From positions 30,525-94,524 of the forward strand of contig NZ_JBNNUK010000014.1 in NCBI RefSeq assembly GCF_050279675.1: 64,000 nucleotides of DNA, given 5' to 3'. The notes beneath the pieces are model-generated. The model was given only the letters and a program-made list of their open reading frames with translations, searched no databases and was not told where the DNA came from. Numbering within the stretch: the first letter of the stretch is position 1; the number at the start of each line of letters is the position of its first letter. The position numbers and the translations under genes are program-made. Positions 18,481 through 27,442 of this stretch are shown piece by piece. The stretch comes from Viridibacillus sp050279675 (GTDB lineage: Bacteria; Bacillota; Bacilli; Bacillales_A; Planococcaceae).

Positions 18481-18750
18481 TTGTCAGAAAATAACATGAT
18501 AATTTGTAGATGTGAAGAAGTAACTTACGGGCAATTAGTCGAGACAGCAACAACTTACGATTGCACAGCCCGCGAACTAAAGCTTCGCACTAGAGCTGGT
18601 ATGGGCTACTGTGGAGGTAGAACATGCCGTAATTTAGTCGACAGTATAGCTAATAAAGTTCAACCGAGAAACGAGAAACAAGTTTCCTTAAAATATCAGC
18701 CACCCATTCGTCCAATTCACTTTGGTGACTTAGGAGGTGTAAATGAATGA
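18481..18750 (+). CDS. BFD-like [2Fe-2S]-binding protein, dehydrogenase accessory subunit
   Basis: The 89-residue product has the four cysteines of the bacterioferritin-associated-ferredoxin fold: CRC near residue 9 and GYCGGRTC near residue 43. I place the start at TTG 18481 because GGTGAG lies 4 bp upstream; ATG 18496 is an alternative. Such small subunits or domains carry a [2Fe-2S] cluster in heteromeric amine and hydroxyproline dehydrogenases. The stop overlaps the next start by 4 bp (ATGA), which implies coupled translation and a complex with the following two proteins and the DAO-type subunit. Confidence 0.85.
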   Translation: MSENNMIICRCEEVTYGQLVETATTYDCTARELKLRTRAGMGYCGGRTCRNLVDSIANKVQPRNEKQVSLKYQPPIRPIHFGDLGGVNE

Positions 18751-19085
18751 CAATGCGTATTATAGATCACCCGGTATTAGGGCGATTAAATGACTTAAAT
18801 ACAATTTCATTTACTTATAACGGTGAAACACTAACAGGTTTATTAGGAGAATCTATTGCTGCTGCTTTATTGGCAAACGGTATTCGTACAATCCGTTATC
18901 ATGAGGAGAGCGGGACACCAAGAGGTATTTACTGCAATATTGGACATTGTTTCGAATGCAGAGTACATGTTAACGGCCAACAAGGCGTCCGTGCATGTTT
19001 AACACCATTAGAGGAGAATATGGACATCATAAGTGGTGGCAAATTACCAACACCCGTTCGTGATTGGAGGGCTAATAATGAATAA
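18747..19085 (+). CDS. (2Fe-2S) ferredoxin-like subunit (HcnA/SoxA N-domain type)
   Basis: The 112-residue protein has a plant-type ferredoxin cluster motif: CNIGHCFEC near residue 72 with a fourth cysteine in RACLTP near 92. It matches the N-terminal 2Fe-2S domain of sarcosine oxidase alpha and the small subunits of hydrogen-cyanide-synthase-like dehydrogenases. It probably passes electrons between the two flavoproteins of the D-hydroxyproline dehydrogenase. It overlaps both neighbouring genes by a few bases. Confidence 0.87.
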   Translation: MTMRIIDHPVLGRLNDLNTISFTYNGETLTGLLGESIAAALLANGIRTIRYHEESGTPRGIYCNIGHCFECRVHVNGQQGVRACLTPLEENMDIISGGKLPTPVRDWRANNE

Positions 19086-20301
19086 TGCTATCGTAATCGG
19101 TGCAGGGCCAGCAGGCTTATCTGGAGCTATCTCCATGGCACAACAAGGATTAAAAGTAACTGTCATTGATGAATATATGAAAGCAGGTGGTAGATTACTT
19201 GGTCAATTATACGAAGAACCAACAGGTGGCTGGTGGAATGGCGTCAAGGAATCCGCAAACCTCTACAATAGCGCACTAACATTAGGTGTTGATTTTAAAT
19301 TAAGTACTCCAGTCTCTAATATTGAAAAAATTGATGACCAGTGGGTTGTATATACTAATGAACATACCTATACAACACCAAATTTATTATTAGCGACAGG
19401 TGCTGCTGAATCGCCAATCCCTATACCTGGGTGGACGCTACCAGGTGTAATGTCTGTAGGCGCTGCTCAAGTCATGACAAATGTTCATCGTGTTAAACCA
19501 GGGAATAAAGGCGTGATTGTAGGTGTTAATGTACTTTCTTCTGCGATTGCAATGGAATTAAAAATAGCAAATATAGAAGTTGCATGTATTGCCTTGCCTA
19601 AGCTAACAAAGGTAACAGAGGAAACTGGGAATCCTCTAGCCGTTATGAACTCCTTATTAAATGTGGCACATATGGCTCCTTCCCAATTAGTAAAAATGGG
19701 AAGTAAATTAATGAAAAATGATTTTCTAAAAAAAATGGGAATCACCTTCTATCCTAAAAAAGGTATGAAAATGTGGGATATTCCAATTATGCTTCGCAAA
19801 GCTGTTATTGAAATTTATGGTAATGATTCTGTAGAAGGTGTTGTCCTAGCAGATATTAGTCCATCAGGTGAAATAATCCCTGGGACAGAAACAAAAATTA
19901 GTGCTGATTTCGTCTGCATCGCTGGTGGCTTATATCCATTAGCAGAATTAGCCGCTTTAGCAGGCTGTCCATTCCATTGGATTGAAGAACTTGGTGGCTA
20001 TGTTCCCCTACATAATGAGACGATGGAAACAACTCTAGATGGCCTTTACGTAGCTGGCAATATCACAGGGATTGAAGGTGCTAAAATTGCTATTAAACAA
20101 GGACATTTAGCGGGTTTAACAATTGCCAATAGAAATAATAATGGCAAACTAGAACAAGAGATACAAGATGCACTTAAACAATTGAACTCAACTAGAGAAA
20201 ATGCATTTATTCAATTCCACCCGGATATCAACATTGGAAAGCAAAAATTACAGCAATACTGGATAAAACATCATCAGGATATAAACCTAGTAAAAAATTA
20301 A
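19078..20301 (+). CDS. FAD/NAD(P)-binding oxidoreductase subunit (HcnB/OoxA-like)
   Basis: The product is 407 residues from ATG 19078, preceded by TTGGAGG; it overlaps the ferredoxin gene by 8 bp. A Rossmann motif AIVIGAGPAGLSGAIS opens the protein, with a second one around GVIVGVNVLSSAIAMEL near residue 140. The C-terminal FAD contact GLYVAGNITGIEGAKIA is near 320. This is the alpha-type flavoprotein of multi-subunit amino-acid dehydrogenases. With the two iron-sulfur subunits and the DAO-type subunit it should oxidise D-hydroxyproline and reduce the respiratory chain (inference). A terminator follows. Confidence 0.88.
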   Translation: MNNAIVIGAGPAGLSGAISMAQQGLKVTVIDEYMKAGGRLLGQLYEEPTGGWWNGVKESANLYNSALTLGVDFKLSTPVSNIEKIDDQWVVYTNEHTYTTPNLLLATGAAESPIPIPGWTLPGVMSVGAAQVMTNVHRVKPGNKGVIVGVNVLSSAIAMELKIANIEVACIALPKLTKVTEETGNPLAVMNSLLNVAHMAPSQLVKMGSKLMKNDFLKKMGITFYPKKGMKMWDIPIMLRKAVIEIYGNDSVEGVVLADISPSGEIIPGTETKISADFVCIAGGLYPLAELAALAGCPFHWIEELGGYVPLHNETMETTLDGLYVAGNITGIEGAKIAIKQGHLAGLTIANRNNNGKLEQEIQDALKQLNSTRENAFIQFHPDINIGKQKLQQYWIKHHQDINLVKN

Positions 20302-20304
20302 AAG

Positions 20305-20357
20305 AAAAAGAGCTCCTCCATTCAAGTTTAGCTTAACTAATGGAGTGGCTCTTTTTT
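20305..20357 (+). terminator. Terminator after the dehydrogenase operon
   Basis: A long imperfect stem pairs 20305-20322 (AAAAAGAGCTCCTCCATT) with 20339-20356 and ends in a T-run. Confidence 0.85.
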
Positions 20358-20401
20358 ATTTTGAGGTATTTTTTCATTTTCAAAGTAATCCCAAAAAATC
20401 T

Positions 20402-20417
20402 TGGCACAAAAATTGCA
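20402..20417 (+). promoter_or_regulatory. Sigma-54 (-24/-12) promoter of the AGCS transporter gene
   Basis: TTGGCACAAAAATTGCAT matches the consensus TGGCAC-N5-TTGCA at every conserved base. GG is at 20403-20404 and GC at 20415-20416. It implies a leader of about 300 nt before the transporter gene. Confidence 0.88.
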
Positions 20418-20542
20418 TTAACTATATCTCAAGTAAGAATTATTCATTTTGATTAAGAAAGGAGCGTGAATATATTACATCAGTAAATCTTAACCACTAC
20501 TATCCTATGTCAACTGAACTTATTTTTACAAAGGAGGCAATT

Positions 20543-20593
20543 TTGAATAAGCACTTTATTCCTTTATCTATTTTATTACTAAGAAATATCTAG
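20543..20593 (+). CDS. Possible 16-aa leader peptide in the transporter 5' region
   Basis: A near-perfect AAAGGAGG (20530-20537) sits 5 bp before a TTG that opens a 16-codon frame, MNKHFIPLSILLLRNI, ending in TAG. A second short frame (20625-20714, 29 codons) ends where the transporter ribosome-binding site begins but has a poor site of its own. The strong Shine-Dalgarno without a long frame is what makes this worth noting. It could be a regulatory leader or the remnant of a lost small gene. Confidence 0.35.
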   Translation: MNKHFIPLSILLLRNI

Positions 20594-20726
20594 TTCACCA
20601 AATAACTATTTAGGGTTATACAGCATGATGCTTCGATCATATACGCCACTGAATTATGCAATCATTGAAGGTTTATCAATTAATTATTGTTATAAATTCT
20701 ATTTGCAATCATGAGGGGGAGTCAAG

Positions 20727-22280
20727 ATGGAGACTATCGTAACTTGGTTAGTAGATCAGGTATGGAGTACAGGACTAGTTGTTTTTGCTTTAGGAGCAGG
20801 TTTATTTTTTACGGTTATGACAAAGTTTGTACAGTTTAGATACTTCAAAGAAATGATCATGCTACTATTTGAAGGTAAAAATTCTGACCATGGAATATCT
20901 TCTTTCCAAGCCTTCTGTCTAGCTTTATCAGGAAGAGTTGGTATTGGAAATATCGCAGGAGTAGCTACAGCAATCGCGTTTGGTGGACCAGGTGCAGTAT
21001 TCTGGATGTGGGTTATGGCTTTACTCGGGGGTGCCAGTGCTTTTATCGAATCTACACTTGCTCAAGTTTATAAAAGTAAAATAGGTACTCAATATCGCGG
21101 AGGGACACCTTACTTTATTGAAAAAGGATTAAAGATAAAATGGTTTGCTATATTAGTCGCTATTGTTGTGACAATATCTTATGGTATCTTACTGCCAGGT
21201 GTTCAATCAAACAGTATTGCATCAGGTTTTGAAAACGTTTTCGGTATCAATAAAGATGTTTCTGGTCTTATTATCGTAGTGCTTTTAGGATTTATCATTT
21301 TCGGTGGTGTGAAACGTATTGCAACAGTTGCTGATAAAGCAGTTCCTTTTATGGCTATCGGCTATGTAGCAGTGACACTTATTGTATTATTTGCTAACTT
21401 TTCAGAAATTCCAGCTATGTTCTCTCTTATCATCTCAAGTGCATTTGGTGCACATGAAGCATTTGGTGGTATTGTAGGAGCGGCCATTTCATGGGGTGTC
21501 CGTAGAGCGGTATTCTCAAACGTAGCAGGTGTTGGTGAGGCAACTTATAGTTCTGCAGCAGCTGAAGTATCTCACCCTGCTAAGCAAGGCCTTGTACAAG
21601 CATTTTCTGTATATATTGATACAATTGTCGTCTGTACAGCAACTGCCTTTATGATATTAATTTCAGGTATGTATAGCGTAACACCTGAAGGTAAGGCACC
21701 AATTGTTGATAATATGAAAGGAATCGATGCAGGCCCTATTTATACACAATCGGCTGTAGAGGCCGTATTACCAGGGTTCGGAGGCATATTCATATCAATT
21801 GCAATATTCTTCTTTGCTTTCACGACTTTAATGGCCTATTACTATATCGCTGAAACAACATTAGTATATTTAGACAAACACACAAAATTCCGTTGGCTAA
21901 ATTTTGTGTTGAAAATTGGATTATTAAGTATGGTCTATATTGGAAGTGTAGAATCCGTTTCCTTCATTTGGGCATTAGGTGATTTAGGTATCGGAAGTAT
22001 GGCTTGGCTTAATTTAGCCGCTATTTTGTTACTTTCTAAACCCGCCTTAAAAGTATTGAAAGACTATGATAGTCAGAAAAAAGCTGGTTTGGATCCGATT
22101 TTTGATCCTAGAAAAGTTGGCATTGAAAATGCTGATTTTTGGATTAATAAATGTGATGAAATGAATAATAAAAATGGATTGACTGCAATTCTCGATCCTA
22201 AGGAGGCTGTTATTGAGCATGTCCATTCATTAAGTAATAAAGAAGATAAAGCAAAAAGTAAAACACCTCTCAACAAATAA
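20727..22280 (+). CDS. AGCS-family sodium:amino acid symporter
   Basis: The 517-residue integral membrane protein has the hallmarks of the alanine/glycine:cation symporter family: GVGNIAGVA-like segment GIGNIAGVATAIAFGGPGA near residue 76, PAKQGLVQAF near 293, and about ten helices. Its C-terminal tail of about 60 residues is longer than in the paralogue at 43245. It has its own sigma-54-type promoter and directly follows the hydroxyproline genes, so free hydroxyproline or proline is the probable substrate, taken up with Na+ (inference). Start chosen at ATG after GAGGGGG. Confidence 0.9.
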   Translation: METIVTWLVDQVWSTGLVVFALGAGLFFTVMTKFVQFRYFKEMIMLLFEGKNSDHGISSFQAFCLALSGRVGIGNIAGVATAIAFGGPGAVFWMWVMALLGGASAFIESTLAQVYKSKIGTQYRGGTPYFIEKGLKIKWFAILVAIVVTISYGILLPGVQSNSIASGFENVFGINKDVSGLIIVVLLGFIIFGGVKRIATVADKAVPFMAIGYVAVTLIVLFANFSEIPAMFSLIISSAFGAHEAFGGIVGAAISWGVRRAVFSNVAGVGEATYSSAAAEVSHPAKQGLVQAFSVYIDTIVVCTATAFMILISGMYSVTPEGKAPIVDNMKGIDAGPIYTQSAVEAVLPGFGGIFISIAIFFFAFTTLMAYYYIAETTLVYLDKHTKFRWLNFVLKIGLLSMVYIGSVESVSFIWALGDLGIGSMAWLNLAAILLLSKPALKVLKDYDSQKKAGLDPIFDPRKVGIENADFWINKCDEMNNKNGLTAILDPKEAVIEHVHSLSNKEDKAKSKTPLNK

Positions 22281-22351
22281 TGGATTGATTCAAAAACATG
22301 TGTAGTTTATAACTCAACGTACTAGTATTGAATATTTACATCTATTTTTGC

Positions 22352-22396
22352 AAAAAGCCTCCAAAAGTTAGAACTTCAACTTTTGGAGGCTTTTTA
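22352..22396. terminator. Terminator between AGCS gene and acyltransferase
   Basis: An 18-bp perfect stem (AAAAAGCCTCCAAAAGTT with complement at 22378-22395) has T-runs on both strands and lies between two converging genes. Confidence 0.88.
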
Positions 22397-22432
22397 ATAA
22401 TTTTGATATGCAGTTTTTTCATTTGTTAATAT

Positions 22433-24367
22433 TCACTTATCATTCATAGATTGCGCTATAGCTTCGCGAACAATTGTGGCATAAAATTCCCCACCCTTTT
22501 CATTTGGATGAATCATATCAGGATAGAAAATGTCTTTATCATTATTTGTTTCACTATACCAATCTACTAATATTACATTACTATTTTTTCTTGCAGCTTC
22601 ACTTAATTTTTTATTTACCCCGTCTTGCCAATCCCTTGGCAACCTTGTATTTATCAAGTAAATTGTACGGTCCTTGCCGATTGCTTTTAATAATGTGTCT
22701 AATTGTGTTGTACTAAAATCACCATTAGAGCCAAGACCTATTACAACAACTTGTCCTAATTTGCCTTGATTTTTTAAGTCCGTCACTACTTTTGAAGCAT
22801 CATATACTTGACGTCCTATTTTTGCGTCAACAATAATTTGTGGTATTTCCTTCTGTAACTCCGTAGCAGCACTTAACATAACCGAATCACCAATGGCGCT
22901 AACTGTTATATCGTTTGGTATTTTTTGTTCCTTTTTAGCCTTTTCCTTTTCCTTTTCTAAAGCTTCAACTTGTTCTTTTGCTGCTTCAGCTTTCGCCTTC
23001 GCTTCTTCGCGTCGCTCTCCTTCCTCTTGTTTCATTTTCTCTTCATTAGCTTTCTTTACTTCTATATTCTGTTCTTGTTGTACTTTTTCGAGTTTTTTTT
23101 GTTCTGCTATTAAATGTTCTTCCAATTGTTCACTCGCAGACTGCTTAGTTGGCGTGAAAATCATCCCTAGAATGAAAATAATCAGTACACAGCCACCTAT
23201 TGCTGATCCAATACGATAAGGTAATTTCCACTGAGACCAAGACCATGACCATTCTTTCGATTGAAAATTTTTTAGCCATATTCGCCATTGACCTCTGCGT
23301 ATCGGGTCCTCCACATATCTCCAAGATAAACCAGCAAATAGTAATGTTAAGCCAATAATGACTATCACTTTGATAAAGCTAACATCCTCATATCCAACCC
23401 CTGCTCCCATTAAAACAACAATTGGGAAATGCCAAATATATATTCCGTAAGAGCGTACCCCTATCCAAATAAGAGGTTTAAAACTAAATAGATTTCCTAT
23501 AAAACTTGCCTGATGCACTATAACTGCAATTAAAATAGCAGTCACAAGGGAAGCCAACAACATACCGCCCATATACAAGAATGAACCTGTCTCATCCATC
23601 GTCATCATCATCAATACTAATAAAGCAAAACTAATGATTCCTACAATGTTAAGAATTTTTTTTGCATCATCCGTGACATTTTTAGCAAGCTTTCTACTTG
23701 GCCATACAAATGCCAATGCTGCTCCTATTAAAACTGAAAATGCTCGAGTATCTGTGCCATAATAAACGCGACTAGGATCCACACCTGGTTCATACATTAC
23801 TAACATTAAAATAGCAGATACAAGTGCCCCTATGAAAATACCTATTGCCAGAGTTCCTCTATTCTTAACTACCTTCAAACCAAGCATCATAATAATTGGC
23901 CATAATATGTAGAATTGTTCCTCTACTGCAAGTGACCACATATGTTGCAACGGGGATGGCGGAGCAAACGATGTAAAATACGAATGATCTTGTGCTATGT
24001 AAAACCAGTTGCTAACATATAATGCTGCCGCTACAATTTCTGAACGTAGCCCTACTAAAAACGTTCTCTGGAAAAGAGTAATCCATGTACCAACTAGGAT
24101 CAACATGATAAATAATGCTGGGATTAACCTTCTAAATCGCCGAATCCAGAATCCTTTCAGATCAATTCTACCTGTTTTTTCCCATTCATTTACTAGTAAA
24201 TCTGTTATTAGATAACCTGACAAAACAAAGAAAATGGTTACACCTAAAAATCCACCGTCTACTGACTTAAAATGTAGATGATACAAGATGACCGCCAACA
24301 CTGACAAAGCCCTTAGTCCGTCCAAACCACTTATATATCTGCGATTATCTTTCACTGGCTTTGACAT
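22433..24367 (-). CDS. OatA/OafA-like membrane acyltransferase with C-terminal SGNH domain
   Basis: The 644-residue protein has an acyltransferase-3 membrane domain (about 1-375) beginning with YISGLDGLRALSVLAVILYH, whose His is the presumed catalytic residue. A charged Lys/Glu-rich coiled coil (about 410-490) follows, then an SGNH hydrolase-like domain. There GDSVM (about 503) supplies the nucleophilic Ser and DMIHPNEKG (about 621) the Asp/His pair. This is the architecture of peptidoglycan or wall-polymer O-acetyltransferases such as OatA, in which acetyl groups cross the membrane and are transferred outside. Lysozyme resistance would be a typical role. The acceptor is not shown by the sequence. 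Confidence 0.9.
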   Translation of the reverse strand: MSKPVKDNRRYISGLDGLRALSVLAVILYHLHFKSVDGGFLGVTIFFVLSGYLITDLLVNEWEKTGRIDLKGFWIRRFRRLIPALFIMLILVGTWITLFQRTFLVGLRSEIVAAALYVSNWFYIAQDHSYFTSFAPPSPLQHMWSLAVEEQFYILWPIIMMLGLKVVKNRGTLAIGIFIGALVSAILMLVMYEPGVDPSRVYYGTDTRAFSVLIGAALAFVWPSRKLAKNVTDDAKKILNIVGIISFALLVLMMMTMDETGSFLYMGGMLLASLVTAILIAVIVHQASFIGNLFSFKPLIWIGVRSYGIYIWHFPIVVLMGAGVGYEDVSFIKVIVIIGLTLLFAGLSWRYVEDPIRRGQWRIWLKNFQSKEWSWSWSQWKLPYRIGSAIGGCVLIIFILGMIFTPTKQSASEQLEEHLIAEQKKLEKVQQEQNIEVKKANEEKMKQEEGERREEAKAKAEAAKEQVEALEKEKEKAKKEQKIPNDITVSAIGDSVMLSAATELQKEIPQIIVDAKIGRQVYDASKVVTDLKNQGKLGQVVVIGLGSNGDFSTTQLDTLLKAIGKDRTIYLINTRLPRDWQDGVNKKLSEAARKNSNVILVDWYSETNNDKDIFYPDMIHPNEKGGEFYATIVREAIAQSMNDK

Positions 24368-25387
24368 TATACTTCCCCCTAAATACGCACTACTGTCTTC
24401 TATTTATATTTGACGATTTAATCAAAAGAATAGTTTTTAAAATATAGTTTTTTTCGCAAAAAATATAATTATTTATTAGTTAAATCTTGTTACTTCTATA
24501 CTACTCCTAGCATTTTATAGCAAATTCTCTATTTATTCATAAATATAACTACTTAATTTCAAAAAGTACTTTCTCCTATTTATTTTCAAATTAAACCCAA
24601 TAAAAAACTACCTTCTCGAAGTACATCAAAGTAAATATAAAAGGCAGCTTTTTATAGTTTTAGAGCTCGTTTTTGTATGTTTTTTTAAATCATAATATGT
24701 ATACAGTCCAAACCCGGAATAACTTACCAATAATAATATAGTGTGAATTCATCTGTAATGTAGTATGGTAAAAAGTAACGTATGTAATCTACATGTTAAA
24801 TCTCAATTCACAATTATATATAGTCTAAAAACCCATTACAGTTTCCATATTTCACTAGCAATTCCATAGATTCATTGTACTTTTGCTTATACCCTATTAT
24901 TAAACTATTTCCTTTTCGTGTTAAAGTACAACCGCGATATTGACTCTTGTTGAACATATCTCTCTTTTTCCCATGCACTACACTTTGATTTTATAAGCCC
25001 AGATACGATACCTTAATACCTCTACTACCAAACTATTTTCATATATTTTTCCAGGTGCCTTAAATACCTCAGAAAGCCTCTCAAACCTTCTACATCATTT
25101 CAGAAAAATAGACATTTTCATAAAAAATATTTAAATCAAATGATTCTATTTACTCACCAAAAATACCATCTTACTAACAATACTTTAGTCACTTAAATAT
25201 AATAAATTGGTTATATAGATTCATTTTCACATATCATATTTGAAAATGTTTTAACAGTTATATATAGATTAATTTTATTAAAAAACTATTACATTTAAGT
25301 AACAAATAATATAAAATTCTCACGATTCATTTAAAATACGCCTTTTTTACTAAATAAGCATTAATATAGCGAATGAGGAGGTATAGA
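24368..25387. other. Gene-poor AT-rich intergenic stretch
   Basis: About 1 kb without a credible open frame on either strand lies between the divergent acyltransferase and amidase genes. An imperfect hairpin resembling a terminator covers about 24599-24657 (ACTACCTT paired with AAGGCAGC). I see no tRNA, riboswitch or repeat here. Only the last 20 bases, with the amidase ribosome-binding site GAGGAGG (25375-25381), have an evident role. Confidence 0.6.
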
Positions 25388-27010
25388 ATGAAAAATACTA
25401 GATTCAAATTCATGTTTTTACTTCTCCTATGTAGCATATTAATCATTCCTTCCTTTGTCGGTGCAAAACAAGCAAACGCTGCATCAACCGTCACTATGAA
25501 AGTGAATGCTGAATCACTCAATATGCGATCAGGTCCAAGTACAAACTACAAAGTTGTGAAAGTTTTAAAAAAGGGCAATAAGGTAACAAAGATTTCTACA
25601 AAGGGTTCTTGGACAAAAGTGAAATCGATCAATACAACAGGTTGGGTTTCTTCTAAGTATGTTGAGAATGTCTCAACGACAGCAACGTCAAGTACTACGA
25701 AAAAAGCCGTCGCTACTGTAAGTAATTTAAACATTCGTAGCGGAGCTGGTACTTCGTATAAAAGTCTTGGTAAGTTATCTAAAGGAACATCAGGAACAGT
25801 CATCGCTGAAAAAAACGACTGGGTACAAATCAAAACGAGTAAGTATACAGGATGGGTTAGTAAATCGTATGTTTCTATTACGACTAATAAAAACACATCT
25901 ACTGGCAGTTCCAATGGTTCAACAGTAAAACCAGCAGCAACTTCAACTGCTAATGTTGGTAAATATTTTACCGTAAAAGTTGATTCATTAAATGTTCGAA
26001 AAAGTTCTTCAGCTAGTTCCACAAAATTAGCGGTAATTAAAAAAAATAGCTCATATAAAATTCTTGCTCAGTCTAGTAATAATTGGGTTAAAATTACATA
26101 CGCTACAGGCAAAACAGGTTGGGTTTCTGCAAGTAATGGCTATGGTAAAATCACAAAAACAAAGCCAACAACCACTTCATCAAATGGTAATTCAAATACA
26201 GGGACAGTAGTACCTTCAACTGATATAGGAAAATACTTTACTATTACAGCTGATTCTTTAAACGTGCGTAAAAGCGCTTCCGCAACTGCAACAAAATTGA
26301 GTGCTGTTAAATATGGCAGTTCATTTAAGATTTTGGATAAATCAAGCAATAACTGGATTAAAATTACATACGCTACAGGTAAAACAGGTTGGGTTTCTGG
26401 TAGCTACGGTAAAATCACAAAATCTAAACCTACAAAACCAGTATCAAATGATGGGACAAATTCATCAGGTGGCTCTTTAAGTGGTAAAATTATTGTAGTT
26501 GATGCAGGTCATGGAGGATCAGATTCTGGTGCTGTATCTAACGGCGTACTAGAAAAAGATTTAAATCTTCAAGCTGCATTAGCTTTACGATCAAAATTGC
26601 AAGCTGCAGGCGCTACAGTGAAAATGACACGAACTACGGATATTTTCCCAACATTATATGACCGTGTTGCCTTTTCAAATATGATGAAGCCTGATGCTTT
26701 TATAAGTCTTCATCATGATTCTGCTACAGCTTCAGCTCGTGGTTTCAGCGTCCTATATACAAAAGGTAAAGACAGTACTCTTGCCTCGTATATCAAACAA
26801 GGAATGAGCAACTCTCTACCGAACATGGTTAATCGTGGACACAAATATCAAAATTTATATGTACTAAGAGAAAATCCACAAATCGGAGTCCTTGTTGAAT
26901 TAGGTTTCATCACGAATCTACAAGAAGTACAAACTTTAAAAACGGCTACTTTCCGTAATTCTGCCGCAAACGGAATTACAAATGGTTTGATAAATTATTT
27001 TAACAATTAA
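25388..27010 (+). CDS. N-acetylmuramoyl-L-alanine amidase with four SH3b repeats (LytC/CwlB-type autolysin)
   Basis: The start is ATG 25388, 6 bp after GAGGAGG, giving 540 residues. A Sec signal peptide ends near ANA-AS (about 32). Four SH3b domains follow (about 35-95, 100-160, 190-250, 280-335), each with a L-N-R core and a GWVS end. The C-terminal Amidase_3 domain (about 360-540) has zinc ligands His in DAGHGGSD, Glu in EKDLNL and His in SLHHD, plus the catalytic Glu in VELGF. It should cleave the bond between MurNAc and the stem peptide in the wall. Repeats three and four are nearly identical, which points to a recent duplication. Confidence 0.94.
   Translation: MKNTRFKFMFLLLLCSILIIPSFVGAKQANAASTVTMKVNAESLNMRSGPSTNYKVVKVLKKGNKVTKISTKGSWTKVKSINTTGWVSSKYVENVSTTATSSTTKKAVATVSNLNIRSGAGTSYKSLGKLSKGTSGTVIAEKNDWVQIKTSKYTGWVSKSYVSITTNKNTSTGSSNGSTVKPAATSTANVGKYFTVKVDSLNVRKSSSASSTKLAVIKKNSSYKILAQSSNNWVKITYATGKTGWVSASNGYGKITKTKPTTTSSNGNSNTGTVVPSTDIGKYFTITADSLNVRKSASATATKLSAVKYGSSFKILDKSSNNWIKITYATGKTGWVSGSYGKITKSKPTKPVSNDGTNSSGGSLSGKIIVVDAGHGGSDSGAVSNGVLEKDLNLQAALALRSKLQAAGATVKMTRTTDIFPTLYDRVAFSNMMKPDAFISLHHDSATASARGFSVLYTKGKDSTLASYIKQGMSNSLPNMVNRGHKYQNLYVLRENPQIGVLVELGFITNLQEVQTLKTATFRNSAANGITNGLINYFNN
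25958..26399 (+). repeat. Duplicated SH3b-coding segment within the amidase gene
   Basis: Segments 25958-26129 and 26228-26399 are about 172 bp each, 270 bp apart, and very similar at DNA level. Both end with an almost identical stretch coding KITYATGKTGWVS. They encode SH3b domains three and four. Such repeats allow domain number to vary by recombination. Confidence 0.8.
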
Positions 27011-27013
27011 AAT

Positions 27014-27055
27014 GAAAAAGAAACGCCTTTTTAATCAGAGGCGTTTTCTTTTTTG
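27014..27055. terminator. Terminator after the amidase gene
   Basis: AAACGCCT pairs with AGGCGTTT, flanked by A- and T-runs that extend the stem. It separates the amidase gene from a converging small gene. Confidence 0.8.
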
Positions 27056-27060
27056 TCTTA

Positions 27061-27255
27061 TTATTTATTTTTCTGTTTAAATGGCGATGTTTTATAGATA
27101 AAAAATGTAATCCCTGCAATGATGAAGATAATAATAAAATACTTATAAAATAAAAGTGTAACGAACAATTTCATAATTGACATGCCAAATTTCAAAATAA
27201 TAAAAAGAAATATAATAATTCCTAATAACTTTAAGATCGGATTCACCGCTAACAT
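27061..27255 (-). CDS. Small two-helix membrane protein, unknown function
   Basis: The 64-residue product has two hydrophobic segments (about 7-30 and 35-55) and a basic tail ending FKQKNK. It fills the gap between a shared terminator and an upstream intergenic region. The putative ribosome-binding site AAGGG is only one base from the ATG, so the start or the gene itself is doubtful. I do not recognise a family. Confidence 0.4.
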   Translation of the reverse strand: MLAVNPILKLLGIIIFLFIILKFGMSIMKLFVTLLFYKYFIIIFIIAGITFFIYKTSPFKQKNK

Positions 27256-27442
27256 ACCCTTCGCATCAGCTTTTAAATCGCCGACTCTTTGTTAGTTATT
27301 ATAGCATGTCTACTAAATTTAGTGCTTCTACTTCTTATTATTACTTCCCCTATCTAATGAAAACTATTTTTAATAATGCATTCAACATAAATTAAACCCA
27401 AAAGACTGCCTCCACATAATGCTGGAACAGCCCTTTTGAGAT

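Noticed and set aside
22893..23219. Ser/Phe/Cys-rich plus-strand frame
   Set aside because: It is the antisense of the Lys/Glu-rich coiled coil in the acyltransferase, which forces a low-complexity product.
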